From Rhodospirillaceae bacterium (GTDB lineage: Bacteria > Pseudomonadota > Gammaproteobacteria > Steroidobacterales > Rariloculaceae), in NCBI GenBank assembly GCA_002718345.1, contig PBDA01000024.1:1-64000 (forward strand): a stretch of 64,000 nucleotides of DNA, written 5' to 3'. The notes below the pieces were generated by a model, which saw only the letters and a program-made list of their open reading frames with translations, had not been told where the DNA came from and did not search any database. Of the stretch, positions 19,614 through 29,712 are shown piece by piece (the stretch's first letter is position 1; every line of letters begins with the position of its first letter). Made by a program: the position numbers and the translations under genes.

Positions 19614-20249
19614 ATGATTAATAGTCAAATGGTTGGTGCCATAGAGAGTATATTGAATCACCATATAAGTGAGTCATCAGCATCAAAAAATAGACTCCGT
19701 TCATTAGCTGAAAAAACTTTGTTGCTAGATATCAAGGAAATTGATATCAAATTCTGTTTAAAATCAGAAGGAACTTATCTTAGTGTATACAAAGTTGATC
19801 AGAGTGATAAACAAAAAATAACAGCAGCAATTACTGGAACTCCACTAACTTTTCTTCGATTATTACGCTCTTCAACTGTAAATGACCTTATAGCATCAGG
19901 TGTGATCATTGATGGTGATATAGCAACAATAGAAGGGTTTTCAGAGATGTTACGCTTTGCACGCCCTGAGCTTGAGGAAGAGTTATCGCATATAGTTGGA
20001 GATGTTGCAGCAAATGAGATTTCGAAAGCAGTTCGAGATCTAACAAACTGGGGCAGTTACGCCCTAAAAAAAATTTCCACGAATACTTCGGAATATTTGC
20101 AACAGGAATCTAACCAGCTTCCATCAAGGTTTGATGTCGAGACATTTAATGCTGAGGTAGATATTTTACGTGAAGATTTAGATAGAGCAGAAAAAAGAAT
20201 AGACCAACTAAAATCAAAAAAAGTAGTAAGGCAGCATGGGTCGACTTAA
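19614..20249 (+). CDS. ubiJ: Ubiquinone biosynthesis accessory factor UbiJ (SCP2 domain)
   Basis: Between ubiE and ubiB; SCP2-like region ([41 protein letters not shown]). Confidence 0.88.
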   Translation: MINSQMVGAIESILNHHISESSASKNRLRSLAEKTLLLDIKEIDIKFCLKSEGTYLSVYKVDQSDKQKITAAITGTPLTFLRLLRSSTVNDLIASGVIIDGDIATIEGFSEMLRFARPELEEELSHIVGDVAANEISKAVRDLTNWGSYALKKISTNTSEYLQQESNQLPSRFDVETFNAEVDILREDLDRAEKRIDQLKSKKVVRQHGST

Positions 20250-21864
20250 ATTAATTCTGCGATTGCTCTCTATCCAGAGAACTCTGATACTTTATGGATT
20301 GGAAGATATAGTAAGGGAGACACGCTTATTTCTTCCAATTGCTTGGGTTTATCGCTTCATTCCTCGTCGTCATCATAAAAAGCCTTTAGGAGTAAGAATT
20401 CGATTAGCTCTAGAAGATTTAGGACCGATCTTTGTGAAATTTGGTCAGGCAGTTTCTACAAGGAGAGATCTGCTCCCGTTAGATATAGCTGATGAACTTG
20501 CAAAACTTCAGGATCGTGTGCCCCCTTTTGATTCGGCTGAAGTGGTAAATATCATATCAGCTGCATTCGGGAGCGTGGATGTTGTTTACGCTCATTTTGA
20601 AAAAGAACCCTTGGCAGCGGCGTCTATCGCGCAAGTTCACAGTGCTACCCTTCATACTGGCGAATCAGTTGTTGTGAAGGTTTTAAGGCCAGATGCTAGG
20701 AGTGCAATTGAGCGTGATCTTAGGGTGTTATACGTAATTGCAGGAATGGCGGAACGTTATTGGGCAGACGGCAAACGACTTCGATTACTTGATGTCATAA
20801 GCGAATTTGAAAAGACGCTTATGAAAGAGCTTGATTTGACTCGTGAGGCTGCTAATGCAGCTCAACTCAAACGTAATTTTGATGGATCAGACATGCTGTA
20901 TGTGCCTGAAGTATATTGGGATTATTGTCGAGAGACTGTTTTAACTATTGAGCGTGTCAGCGGAGTACCGATCAGTGATATTGAAACCTTACGCTCTTCT
21001 GGCACAAATATAAAACGTCTTGCTGAAAATGGTGTAGCAATTTTTTTTACACAAGTTTTTCAGCATAATTTTTTTCATGCTGATATGCATCCGGGAAATA
21101 TTTTTGTAGATATTTCTGATCCAGATAATCCTCGTTACATAGCTGTTGACTTTGGCATTGTTGGTAGTTTGAGTTCTCAAAATCAGCATTACTTGGCTGC
21201 AAATTTTCTTGCATTTTTCAATAGAGATTATCGTCGTGTTGCACAGTTGCACGTCGAATCGGGGTGGGTTTCTCAAAATACACGAGTCTCAGAACTAGAA
21301 GCAGCAATACGAGCTGTATGCGAGCCAATTTTTAATAAACCACTTAAAGATATTTCTTTTGGCCTTGTTCTTCTACGGTTATTTGATACCGCAAGAAAAT
21401 TTGATATGGAAGTTCAACCACAGTTGGTTTTGCTTCAAAAGACACTATTGAATATAGAAGGACTTGGTCGGGAGCTTTATCCTGACCTTGATCTTTGGGC
21501 AACTGCTAAGCCTGTTTTGCAGGAATGGATGAGGCAGCGTACTGATATTCGTGTGCATGTGAAACGTTTAATTAAAAAATGGCCACAGATAAGTGAAGAT
21601 TTGGCAAGGTTACCAGTTGCTTTGCATCAGATAGTTCAGCGAGTTTTAGAAGATGTGAATGAAGATGTTACAAAAAAAAACTTTAGCCAAAAAGAACTCA
21701 ACAAAACTTCCTTTTTTGAGCGCAATGGGATCATAGCTGGTGTGTTGTTAACTTCAGTTGGTTTGCTTTGTATCGGAATCGGTCTTACACCCATTTGGCC
21801 AGCCTGGTTTTTGGCAGGTTTAGGGCTAGTGTGGACTGTTATTGCAAATTATTACAAACAATAG
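20236..21864 (+). CDS. ubiB: Ubiquinone biosynthesis regulatory kinase-like protein UbiB
   Basis: [24 protein letters not shown] (KxGQ motif), [26 protein letters not shown]. Confidence 0.96.
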   Translation: MGRLKLILRLLSIQRTLILYGLEDIVRETRLFLPIAWVYRFIPRRHHKKPLGVRIRLALEDLGPIFVKFGQAVSTRRDLLPLDIADELAKLQDRVPPFDSAEVVNIISAAFGSVDVVYAHFEKEPLAAASIAQVHSATLHTGESVVVKVLRPDARSAIERDLRVLYVIAGMAERYWADGKRLRLLDVISEFEKTLMKELDLTREAANAAQLKRNFDGSDMLYVPEVYWDYCRETVLTIERVSGVPISDIETLRSSGTNIKRLAENGVAIFFTQVFQHNFFHADMHPGNIFVDISDPDNPRYIAVDFGIVGSLSSQNQHYLAANFLAFFNRDYRRVAQLHVESGWVSQNTRVSELEAAIRAVCEPIFNKPLKDISFGLVLLRLFDTARKFDMEVQPQLVLLQKTLLNIEGLGRELYPDLDLWATAKPVLQEWMRQRTDIRVHVKRLIKKWPQISEDLARLPVALHQIVQRVLEDVNEDVTKKNFSQKELNKTSFFERNGIIAGVLLTSVGLLCIGIGLTPIWPAWFLAGLGLVWTVIANYYKQ

Positions 21865-21898
21865 AAAACAGATAGCTAATTTTTTATTAATGGTTCAC

Positions 21899-22624
21899 TT
21901 ATTTTTCTAGTAATTGCATCGCATTAGAAATTTCTTCAATAACTGTGTTCACGATTTCCGAATCGATAGAGCGAACCACCAGATTTGCCCCATACCGTCC
22001 ATCCCTTGAGAAAGGATAACTGCCTATTTCAACTCCTGGATATCGTTTTGCAATATCTCCCAATGGCGCTGCTAAATCGCCTTCAGGGACATATACATCC
22101 ATATTTTTTGAAACTATTTGTTTGCCACTTCCTAGTTTATTTTCAAAGCTAGCAAACATAGCTCTTGCAATAGAGGGTATTCCAGCTAGAACAAATACAT
22201 TTTCTATAAAAAATCCAGGAGCATTACTTATTGGGTTATCAATTAGTGCAGCTCCTTCAGGCACATGTGCCATTTTTAATCTAGCCTCATTAAGTTCTCT
22301 GCCGTTTTTTTTAAGTTGTTCAACAGCATCTTCATTACGAACTAATTTTTTGCCAAAAGCCGATGCTACACACTCCGCAGTAATATCATCATGAGTAGGG
22401 CCAATTCCACCAGTTGTTATGACATAGGTATATTTGTATCTACACTCGTTTACCGCAGATACAATTTCCTTTTTTTCATCTACTAATATACGAGCCTCTT
22501 TTAGACTAATACCCTTCTTGGCAAGTTCTTCACCGAGAAATTTGATATTTTTATCTTGTGTTTTTCCTGAAAGTATTTCGTTTCCAATGATTAAAATACA
22601 GGCGCTTGGTGAAGCATCAGTCAT
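21899..22624 (-). CDS. CinA N-terminal/molybdopterin-binding domain protein
   Basis: ACILIIGNEILSGKTQDKNIKFLGEELAKKGI...VITTGGIGPTHDDITAECVASAF. Confidence 0.9.
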   Translation of the reverse strand: MTDASPSACILIIGNEILSGKTQDKNIKFLGEELAKKGISLKEARILVDEKKEIVSAVNECRYKYTYVITTGGIGPTHDDITAECVASAFGKKLVRNEDAVEQLKKNGRELNEARLKMAHVPEGAALIDNPISNAPGFFIENVFVLAGIPSIARAMFASFENKLGSGKQIVSKNMDVYVPEGDLAAPLGDIAKRYPGVEIGSYPFSRDGRYGANLVVRSIDSEIVNTVIEEISNAMQLLEK

Positions 22625-22659
22625 AATTGTTTATCTAGTAGTAATTTATGATTAAATTA

Positions 22660-22977
22660 TTATGTGTTTATTGAGTCGTGAATGCCACACTTCCAACAGA
22701 CTGCAAAATGACTTTCATTTCTCTCTCCACAATTCATGCAACCCCAGGGGGTTCCACTAATATTGGCATTACAAGAACTCTTTAAAAGAGACTGAGCTCT
22801 TTCAAAATCCTTGTTTCTTAATATCCATAGTTCTGGCAAACAATCAAGGAAAGGAATTTCTCCTAAGCCCCCTGATAGCTGTTCATTTTTAATGAGGCAG
22901 TCAATTCCTGCTTGCTGAAGAATATTTTTTATATGTCCAGCTTGAAATAAAGAATCACAGTTTATTAATCTCTTCAT
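22660..22977 (-). CDS. DUF2007-type protein with C-terminal zinc ribbon
   Basis: MKRLINCDSLFQAGHIKNILQQAGIDCLIKNEQLSGGLGEIPFLDCLPELWI plus CMNCGERNESHFAVCWKCG. Confidence 0.75.
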   Translation of the reverse strand: MKRLINCDSLFQAGHIKNILQQAGIDCLIKNEQLSGGLGEIPFLDCLPELWILRNKDFERAQSLLKSSCNANISGTPWGCMNCGERNESHFAVCWKCGIHDSINT

Positions 22978-22993
22978 CGTTAATCTGCTGTAG

Positions 22994-23755
22994 TCAAAGA
23001 CGTAATCCTTTTAGAAAAGTAGTGGGATTTTCTCCTCTCTCAAGAGCTTCAACTAGCGCAGAACCTACAATAACTCCATCAGCATGCTCTGAAATTAATT
23101 TGACTTGTTTACGTTCTCTAACACCGAATCCCGCGCATACAGGCACTGTAGAAGTATTTGTAACTAAAGCTAAATAATTTGCTATATCTTCAGGAAACTG
23201 TGTTGTACGCCCTGTTATGCCTGTGCGGGTAACTGCATATACAAACCCTTCACTAGCCGCACACACTTCTCGTAATCGAGTGGTTGGGGTTGCTGGTGTA
23301 ACTAATTGAATTAGAGCAATACCAACTTTATTTAGTGATTGTTTAAATGGTTTACTTTCTTCATATGGTAGATCAGGAACAATAAATCCACTTATTCCAA
23401 CTTCCATAGCCTTTGATGCTAGTTTGTCAAAGCCAAAGGCAATTAGAGGGTTGAGGTAACTCATTAATATTAATGGAGTATTTTTTTGAGTATCTCTCTC
23501 AGCAAGTTGTTCTAGGATCCATTTAAGACTCACGCCCTGCTCAATAGCTGATTGGCTAGACCGTTGAATGGTCACTCCATCCGCCATGGGGTCTGAGAAA
23601 GGAACACCAATTTCAACAGCATCAGCTTCACAAGATATCTCATTAAGAATATTTAAGAAGTTTTTAGGCTCTGGATAACCTGCTGTAAGGAAAGCAACTA
23701 ATGCTGACCCTTCAGCTTTATAAATAGCATTCGCAAGATGTTCACGCGGTTGCAT
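22994..23755 (-). CDS. trpA: Tryptophan synthase alpha subunit
   Basis: ALVAFLTAGYPEP...DAVEIGVPFSDPMADGVTIQRSS; likely start MQPREHLANA. Confidence 0.96.
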   Translation of the reverse strand: MQPREHLANAIYKAEGSALVAFLTAGYPEPKNFLNILNEISCEADAVEIGVPFSDPMADGVTIQRSSQSAIEQGVSLKWILEQLAERDTQKNTPLILMSYLNPLIAFGFDKLASKAMEVGISGFIVPDLPYEESKPFKQSLNKVGIALIQLVTPATPTTRLREVCAASEGFVYAVTRTGITGRTTQFPEDIANYLALVTNTSTVPVCAGFGVRERKQVKLISEHADGVIVGSALVEALERGENPTTFLKGLRL

Positions 23756-25010
23756 TAGTTTTCTCCTTTGAACCCTGTGTTCCAATGGGATACTGACTCA
23801 ATATAGGCATATCCTTATCCCCTCGCCCAGATAGGCCAATAAGAATACGCGAGCTTTTATTCTTAGATGCCCATCGCCGTGCGCCTGCTATAGCATGTGC
23901 AGTCTCTAGTGCAGGAAGGATACCTTCCAAAGCACAGCATTGTCCCAGTGCGTCAAGAGCCTCTGAATCATTGGCAGTAACATAGCTAACTCTTTTTACA
24001 AGTTTTAATAAAGCATGTTCAGGACCAACACCAGGATAATCTAAACCAGCTGATACAGAATGTGTTTCTTGGATTTGGCCATCATCATCATATAGTAGAA
24101 GGCTATGAGCACCATGCAGAACTCCTGGACGCCCGGAATTTAGGGTAGCAGAGTGATCTCCAAGCTTTTTACTTCTTCCTCCTGCTTCGACACCAATCAG
24201 CTCAACATTATCTTCCGCTAGGAAAGCATGAAATAGACCAATAGCGTTAGAGCCTCCCCCGACACATGCAAAAACAGCATCAGGAAGACCGCTATATGCC
24301 TCTAACTGTTTTTTAGCCTCACGACCAATAACCGATTGTAATTCTCGTACTAAAAAAGGATAGGGGTGAGGACCAACGGCAGAGCCTAATAGATAATAAG
24401 TATTTTCTGGGTCAGATACCCAATCTCTAATTGCCTCATCGATTGCTGCACGAAGTGTACGGTCACCAGAAGTAACAGATACGACATTAGCACCTAGTCG
24501 ATTCATACGGTCAACATTTGGCGCCTGTCTCTGTATGTCTAGTTCACCCATATACACCACACAGGGTAGGCCAACCCTTGCACAAGCTGCTGCTGATGCT
24601 ACGCCATGTTGTCCAGCTCCTGTTTCAGCTACGATTCTTGTCGCCCCGAGTTCCTGAGCAAGCAACGCTTGTCCGATAGCATTATTAATTTTATGGGCTC
24701 CGGTGTGCGCCAAATCCTCTCGCTTAAACCAAACGTCTGCACCCCAGGCTTCCGAAAGTCTTGGCGCATGTGTTAATGCAGTTGGTCTTCCAACCCAATC
24801 TTTCAGTTGAGCAGTAAATTTCTTTTTAAAGTTATCAGCTGGTAGTAATGAGTAAACACCTTCGGTTAGCCTTTCTATTGCGGGCATTAGTGTTTCAGGA
24901 ACATATTGCCCACCAAAAGGCCCGAACCTACCAGCAGCATCCGGTAGTTCGCCATCAAGGAGAGCCTTTAACAACGCTTTCTCATTTAAATCATCATTTA
25001 CTTGTGACAT
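23742..25010 (-). CDS. trpB: Tryptophan synthase beta subunit
   Basis: GRFGPFGGQYVPETLMPAI...KREDLAHTGAHKINNAIGQALLA...CVGGGSNAIGLF. Confidence 0.98.
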   Translation of the reverse strand: MSQVNDDLNEKALLKALLDGELPDAAGRFGPFGGQYVPETLMPAIERLTEGVYSLLPADNFKKKFTAQLKDWVGRPTALTHAPRLSEAWGADVWFKREDLAHTGAHKINNAIGQALLAQELGATRIVAETGAGQHGVASAAACARVGLPCVVYMGELDIQRQAPNVDRMNRLGANVVSVTSGDRTLRAAIDEAIRDWVSDPENTYYLLGSAVGPHPYPFLVRELQSVIGREAKKQLEAYSGLPDAVFACVGGGSNAIGLFHAFLAEDNVELIGVEAGGRSKKLGDHSATLNSGRPGVLHGAHSLLLYDDDGQIQETHSVSAGLDYPGVGPEHALLKLVKRVSYVTANDSEALDALGQCCALEGILPALETAHAIAGARRWASKNKSSRILIGLSGRGDKDMPILSQYPIGTQGSKEKTNATA

Positions 25011-25594
25011 TTTTGCTCCGTCGCCCGAACTTGAGCGATAAACTCTCGAATCTTATCCGGATCTTTTGTACCACGTTCAGCTTCTACACCGCTGGATACA
25101 TCAACACCCCAAGGCCTAACTTTTTGTATTGCTGATGCTACATTTTCACTATTAAGACCGCCTGCGAGGATCAGCCGATGGTTCATTGCAACTTCTGAAG
25201 CTTCTTCCCAGTTTGCTAACTCGGCAGTACCACTCTGTCTTCCCTCAAAAATAAATCGATCTGGCCATTTATTTATTTTTGTGGCGCTGCCTGAACGATA
25301 TACTGGTAATGGTTTACATTTGCCTAGATCGAGCCATTTGAAGTCCTCCCAGTCTGTTTGTAGCCAGTCAGGGTCAAATACAGATTTAACCTCATGCCAT
25401 TGCTCTGGACTTGGGTGATGCATTACTGCTACTCGAATTATGTTTTCTCTAGTGTTTTTACAGAGTGAATATGCTTGTTCGGGATATATTTTCCTTGGAG
25501 ATTTTGCAAAAACGAATCCTACAGCGTTGGCACCAGCATTGACTGCCGTCAAAAAATCCTCTTCTTTAGTGAGTCCGCATATTTTTATAAACAT
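24998..25594 (-). CDS. trpF: Phosphoribosylanthranilate isomerase
   Basis: KICGLTKEEDFLTAVNAGANAVGFVFAKSPR...LAGGLNSENV...GVDVSSGVEAERGTKD. Confidence 0.97.
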   Translation of the reverse strand: MFIKICGLTKEEDFLTAVNAGANAVGFVFAKSPRKIYPEQAYSLCKNTRENIIRVAVMHHPSPEQWHEVKSVFDPDWLQTDWEDFKWLDLGKCKPLPVYRSGSATKINKWPDRFIFEGRQSGTAELANWEEASEVAMNHRLILAGGLNSENVASAIQKVRPWGVDVSSGVEAERGTKDPDKIREFIAQVRATEQKCHK

Positions 25595-26448
25595 TCGGTA
25601 CTCCCTAACTCTTTGAGACCAGCCTTTTTCAAAGACGTTAGTTTTTCTTCAGTATTTTTTGATTGCATCAGTGCTGACCCAATTAGAACAGTTCTATAGC
25701 CCAATTTTGCTACTGCCTTTATGTCTTCCTCCGAGTTGATGCCACTTTCGGCTACTGCAGGTAGTTCTGGTGGTAATTGAGGTGCAAGTTGGCAAAAACG
25801 TTCGAAGTCCACTTGTAAAGTTTTAAGGTCTCGGCAATTAATGCCACATAGAATTGGGACGTTGTAATTGCTGTTGATGCACATAGTTGATAAGCGTTCC
25901 AAATCTTGTTCATCAAAACATTCGAGGAGGATAAAAAGCCCATTTTCGTTAGCACAGTTTAATATTGTATTTAGTTCTGAATTGCTCAGGGATGCGACAA
26001 TAACAAGGATGCCACTAGCTCCAGCTGCACGAGCTTCCAAAACTTGATATGAATCAGTTAGAAAATCTTTGCGCAAAGTTGGAATTCCGGATTTGAATAA
26101 TAAAGTTGATGCATCACGAAGATCTGTCAAGCATCCCTTAAATTCTTCAGGCTCAGTTAAAATTGAGATGGCCGATGCTCCTCCTTCAACATAAGCATTC
26201 AGCTGATTTTCATCAGCAAATGTTGTGTCAATAAGATTGCCCATAGCAGGTGAGCGTCGTTTCAATTCAGCAATTATGTTGAAATCACCTAATACAAGAG
26301 GTGGGGGTAGAGGTTGCAAGCTAGCACGTCTAAGGAGAGCAACCTCTGATTCAAGAGCTTTGGCTTTTCTTACACGCGCCCTACTAGATTTGGTCATACG
26401 ATCTAGGAAAGAGCACCTTTCAGATTTATCTGAAATTTTGTTTTTCAT
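25585..26448 (-). CDS. trpC: Indole-3-glycerol phosphate synthase
   Basis: FNIIAELKRRSPAMGNL...LRKDFLTDSYQVLEARAAGASGILVI...VAESGINSEED. Confidence 0.97.
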   Translation of the reverse strand: MKNKISDKSERCSFLDRMTKSSRARVRKAKALESEVALLRRASLQPLPPPLVLGDFNIIAELKRRSPAMGNLIDTTFADENQLNAYVEGGASAISILTEPEEFKGCLTDLRDASTLLFKSGIPTLRKDFLTDSYQVLEARAAGASGILVIVASLSNSELNTILNCANENGLFILLECFDEQDLERLSTMCINSNYNVPILCGINCRDLKTLQVDFERFCQLAPQLPPELPAVAESGINSEEDIKAVAKLGYRTVLIGSALMQSKNTEEKLTSLKKAGLKELGSTECL

Positions 26449-27479
26449 TACATTGAGCGACCATTAAAAGAAACTAGTTTTTCGATAAACTTTTCACCAT
26501 GTCCATCATTAAGAACTTCCTTAGCAAGTTGAGCCCCACTTTCTGGGTCAGGAACAGCTCCGGTTACTTCTAAAGCAAGAGCAGCACCAAGAATTAGAGC
26601 CTCTCTATGGGCTGTGCTATCTCTGTTACATAATGCATTATGTAAACGCTTTGCGTTTTCTTCTGGAGTTCCACACATTAAGTCAGATGCTGTGCATCGA
26701 GCTAAACCATAGTCTGCAGGATCTCTTATCGTTTTTGTAACAGAGCCGGGACGGACATCAAAGCAGAGAAAGGGTCCGGCTGGGGTAGGTTCATCCCATC
26801 CTGGAGCACCATGAACAACAAAGCCTCTCTGTGTATCAAGACCCGATAATGTATTCGCCATCAATTCCGCCATAGTTTCATCGTAAGCGCCAATCACATG
26901 AAAAGGAGGGCATGCAGGGTTTGCTAAAGGTCCAAGAATATTGAACATAGTTCTTACCCCAAGAGCTTGTCGGACAGGCGCAATATTTTTCATGGCAGGA
27001 TGGTATGAGGGAGCGAAAAGAAATGTGAATCCTAATTTAGTCAAACAGTCTATTACCTGCTTTTCACTCATAGGTACTGGCAAGCCCAAGGCCTTTAAAA
27101 CATCTGCACTACCAGAACGACTAGATACGGATCGGTTTCCATGCTTTAAAACCTTTACTCCGCAAGCAGCAGCAAGCAACGCGCTACCTGTAGATAGATT
27201 CAAACTACCTGAACCATCTCCCCCTGTTCCAACTATATCTACGTAATTTTCTCCGCTTGGTATGGAAGGATTAATTGCTAGGGTACGCATTGCCCTTGCA
27301 AAACCAAGTATTTCAGCAGCAACTTCCCCTTTAGAGCGAAGAGCAACAAGCAAAGCTCCTGAAAGTGCGGGTTGTAAATCTCCAGAAGCCATGTCCTCCA
27401 AAATTGAATAGGACTCTTCCTCTGTTAGATCATTTTTTTCTAACACCTTCTGAAGTAGTTTGGTGCCTTGCGAGTTCAT
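26448..27479 (-). CDS. trpD: Anthranilate phosphoribosyltransferase
   Basis: VDIVGTGGDGSGSLNLSTGSALLAAACGVKVLKHGNRSVSSRSGSADVLKALG. Confidence 0.97.
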   Translation of the reverse strand: MNSQGTKLLQKVLEKNDLTEEESYSILEDMASGDLQPALSGALLVALRSKGEVAAEILGFARAMRTLAINPSIPSGENYVDIVGTGGDGSGSLNLSTGSALLAAACGVKVLKHGNRSVSSRSGSADVLKALGLPVPMSEKQVIDCLTKLGFTFLFAPSYHPAMKNIAPVRQALGVRTMFNILGPLANPACPPFHVIGAYDETMAELMANTLSGLDTQRGFVVHGAPGWDEPTPAGPFLCFDVRPGSVTKTIRDPADYGLARCTASDLMCGTPEENAKRLHNALCNRDSTAHREALILGAALALEVTGAVPDPESGAQLAKEVLNDGHGEKFIEKLVSFNGRSM

Positions 27480-27494
27480 TTTTGTCCTCCAAGT

Positions 27495-28082
27495 TTATTG
27501 AGCATGCTTGTTCGGGAAGAGAAAGTTACTAAGCACGTGCTGTCCATCAGGAGTTAACACACTTTCAGGGTGAAACTGTACACCTTCGATTGGCAATGTT
27601 TTATGGCGCACGCCCATGATTTCACCATCTTCTGTCTTAGCAGTCACTACAAGATTTTTTGGTATATCTTCTCTTTGTGCCGCAAGGGAATGATAGCGCC
27701 CGACCTGAAGGGGGTTAGATAGAGATTTATATATATTTTTGCCGTCATGATTTATTTTAGAGGTCTTTCCATGCATTAAAGTTTGTGCCGACACAATTTT
27801 TCCACCAAAACTTTCAACAATACATTGGTGCCCCAAGCAAACTCCAAGTATTGAGATCTTTTCAGAAAAGTGCTCAATCATTTTTAGGGATATGCCTGCA
27901 TCTGATGGGCGTCCAGGTCCTGGTGAAATTACTAAATGAGTTGGGCCTATTCTCACAGCTGAATCAACGTCAATATCATCATTCCTGTGGACGAATACAT
28001 TAGCCTCTAACATCAAAAAAGCCTGTACGAGGTTGTATGTGAAGGAGTCATAGTTATCAATTAATAATATTCGAACGTTCAT
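27495..28082 (-). CDS. trpG: Anthranilate synthase component II (glutamine amidotransferase)
   Basis: LLIDNYDSFTYNLVQ...ISPGPGRPSDAG...ILGVCLGHQCIVESFGG...GVQFHPESVLT. Confidence 0.96.
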   Translation of the reverse strand: MNVRILLIDNYDSFTYNLVQAFLMLEANVFVHRNDDIDVDSAVRIGPTHLVISPGPGRPSDAGISLKMIEHFSEKISILGVCLGHQCIVESFGGKIVSAQTLMHGKTSKINHDGKNIYKSLSNPLQVGRYHSLAAQREDIPKNLVVTAKTEDGEIMGVRHKTLPIEGVQFHPESVLTPDGQHVLSNFLFPNKHAQ

Positions 28083-29482
28083 ATACCTTGCTCCGCAATC
28101 TCAAGAGCGCGACGCAGTATGGCACTTTTTGCCAGTACCTCTTGATATTCATGTTCGGGATTACTATCAGCAACTATCCCAGCACCAGCTTGAAAACTAT
28201 ATTCATCTTTGTCAAAAACCATTGTTCTTATAGTTATTGCTTGGTCCATATTCCCATTTTTTGAGATATAGCCTACTGTCCCACCGTATAGTCCGCGACT
28301 AACCGGCTCCATTTCAGTAATTAATTCCATGGCCCGTACTTTAGGAGCACCAACTAGTGTCCCTGCTGGAAAAGCTGCGGCAAAAAGATCTAAAGCATCA
28401 TGCTCATCTGCCAAAGAACCATGTACTCCACTCACAATATGCATCACGTGACTATAGCGCTCAATTTTTTGGTAAGGGTCGACTTTTACTGTGCCCGCTT
28501 TTGCTACCCTACCAAGATCATTTCTTGCCAAGTCGACAAGCATTACATGTTCAGCAATTTCCTTAGGATCCGCTAGTAATTCAGCCTCTAAAGCAGCATC
28601 AAGTTCAGGGGTTTCACCTCTAGGACGTGTACCAGCGATTGGTCGAAGCGAAGCTTTTCGGGCATTTAATTGAACTAAAGCTTCAGGAGAAGATCCGGCT
28701 ACTTTCAATTGACCTAGTTCGTAGTAAAACATGTAGGGCGAGGGGTTAAGCAGCCTCATCGCTCGGTAGCATTGAAAAGGATCTAAATTTGTTTTTCCTG
28801 AAAATCGTACTGACAATACGATTTGATAGATATCACCAGCAGTAATGTGCCTTTTACATCGGGCCACTTCTGACATGAAAGATTTTTTATCTAAACTGGC
28901 AAAAGCTTCTGAAAATCTAGGAGTTTTTTGTTTAGATGAAAGTTCTGGTGTTTTATCGATGCCTTGACGAAGCGCATTGATAATCTTGATTCGTAATTTT
29001 TTGCGCTCATGCTCAGAACCGGAATGCAGCAATGCAACACGTCTAGTAAGATGATCAAATACTAGCAAAGATGCGGGAGCTAATAATGATGCCTGTGGCA
29101 ACCCATCCAGTTCTTTTTGATTTGGCGGGACTTTTTCGAAATAACGAACAACGTCATAACCAAATGCTCCAACAAGTCCTCCGTCAAAGGGTAACCCTTC
29201 TATTTTAGGGTAAAGGTCTGGGCTACGATCAAGAGTTCTTCGTAAAACTTTTAGCCACTTTATATGATTATTTGGACGCTTATTTTTTTTTCCATCAATC
29301 ACTATACGATCAGGGTAAAGCTCCAAAGTCGTGCTATTTCCAAAACCCAAGAAAGAGTACCTTGCTAATCGTTCACCACCTTCTACACTTTCAAGTAGAA
29401 ATCGTGGCTGAAATTGTTTTAGCTTCATGTACGCTGATACCGGCGTATCAAGGTCTGCTGCTATATCAAAAGGCGCTTGCAA
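28079..29482 (-). CDS. trpE: Anthranilate synthase component I
   Basis: RFLLESVEGGERLARYSFLGF (LLES feedback-site-like motif)...RPIAGTRPRGETPELD...FQAGAGIVADSNPEHEYQE; TTG start preceded by GGAG. Confidence 0.96.
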   Translation of the reverse strand: MQAPFDIAADLDTPVSAYMKLKQFQPRFLLESVEGGERLARYSFLGFGNSTTLELYPDRIVIDGKKNKRPNNHIKWLKVLRRTLDRSPDLYPKIEGLPFDGGLVGAFGYDVVRYFEKVPPNQKELDGLPQASLLAPASLLVFDHLTRRVALLHSGSEHERKKLRIKIINALRQGIDKTPELSSKQKTPRFSEAFASLDKKSFMSEVARCKRHITAGDIYQIVLSVRFSGKTNLDPFQCYRAMRLLNPSPYMFYYELGQLKVAGSSPEALVQLNARKASLRPIAGTRPRGETPELDAALEAELLADPKEIAEHVMLVDLARNDLGRVAKAGTVKVDPYQKIERYSHVMHIVSGVHGSLADEHDALDLFAAAFPAGTLVGAPKVRAMELITEMEPVSRGLYGGTVGYISKNGNMDQAITIRTMVFDKDEYSFQAGAGIVADSNPEHEYQEVLAKSAILRRALEIAEQGI

Positions 29483-29506
29483 TATTTTTCTCCAGCCTTA
29501 CATAAT

Positions 29507-29539
29507 AAAAAACCCATCTCCAGAGGTACGAAGATGGGT
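29507..29539 (-). terminator. trp attenuator: Rho-independent terminator (region 3:4)
   Basis: Minus strand: ACCCATCT (29539-29532), loop, AGATGGGT (29519-29512), T-run; 24 nt upstream of the trpE start. Confidence 0.85.
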
Positions 29540-29580
29540 CTGCGTGATCAAACTAAACTCTATGGGTTAGATTATTTCCG

Positions 29581-29640
29581 CTATACCCTCTCCACCGGTA
29601 AGCTTCGCCACCAGCTCTTTGTCAAGGAAAATATGCTCAT
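29581..29640 (-). CDS. trpL: trp operon leader peptide
   Basis: Minus-strand ORF ATG...TAG reads MSIFSLTKSWWRSLPVERV* with tandem TGG TGG Trp codons, between a promoter-like sequence and the terminator upstream of trpE. Confidence 0.85.
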   Translation of the reverse strand: MSIFSLTKSWWRSLPVERV

Positions 29641-29659
29641 AGGGATCACCATGTGTGCG

Positions 29660-29689
29660 AGTATGTCCTTAGGAAGTCTTGGTGGTCAA
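29660..29689 (-). promoter_or_regulatory. Putative trp operon promoter
   Basis: Minus strand TTGACC (29689-29684), 18-nt spacer, CATACT (29665-29660); would give a leader transcript of roughly 145 nt to the terminator. Confidence 0.5.
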
Positions 29690-29712
29690 GGTTAAGTGTC
29701 ATATGTCTGCCT

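Noticed and set aside
29477-29695. Plus-strand 72-aa ORF upstream of trpE
   Set aside because: Antisense to the trp leader and attenuator; no SD or homology.
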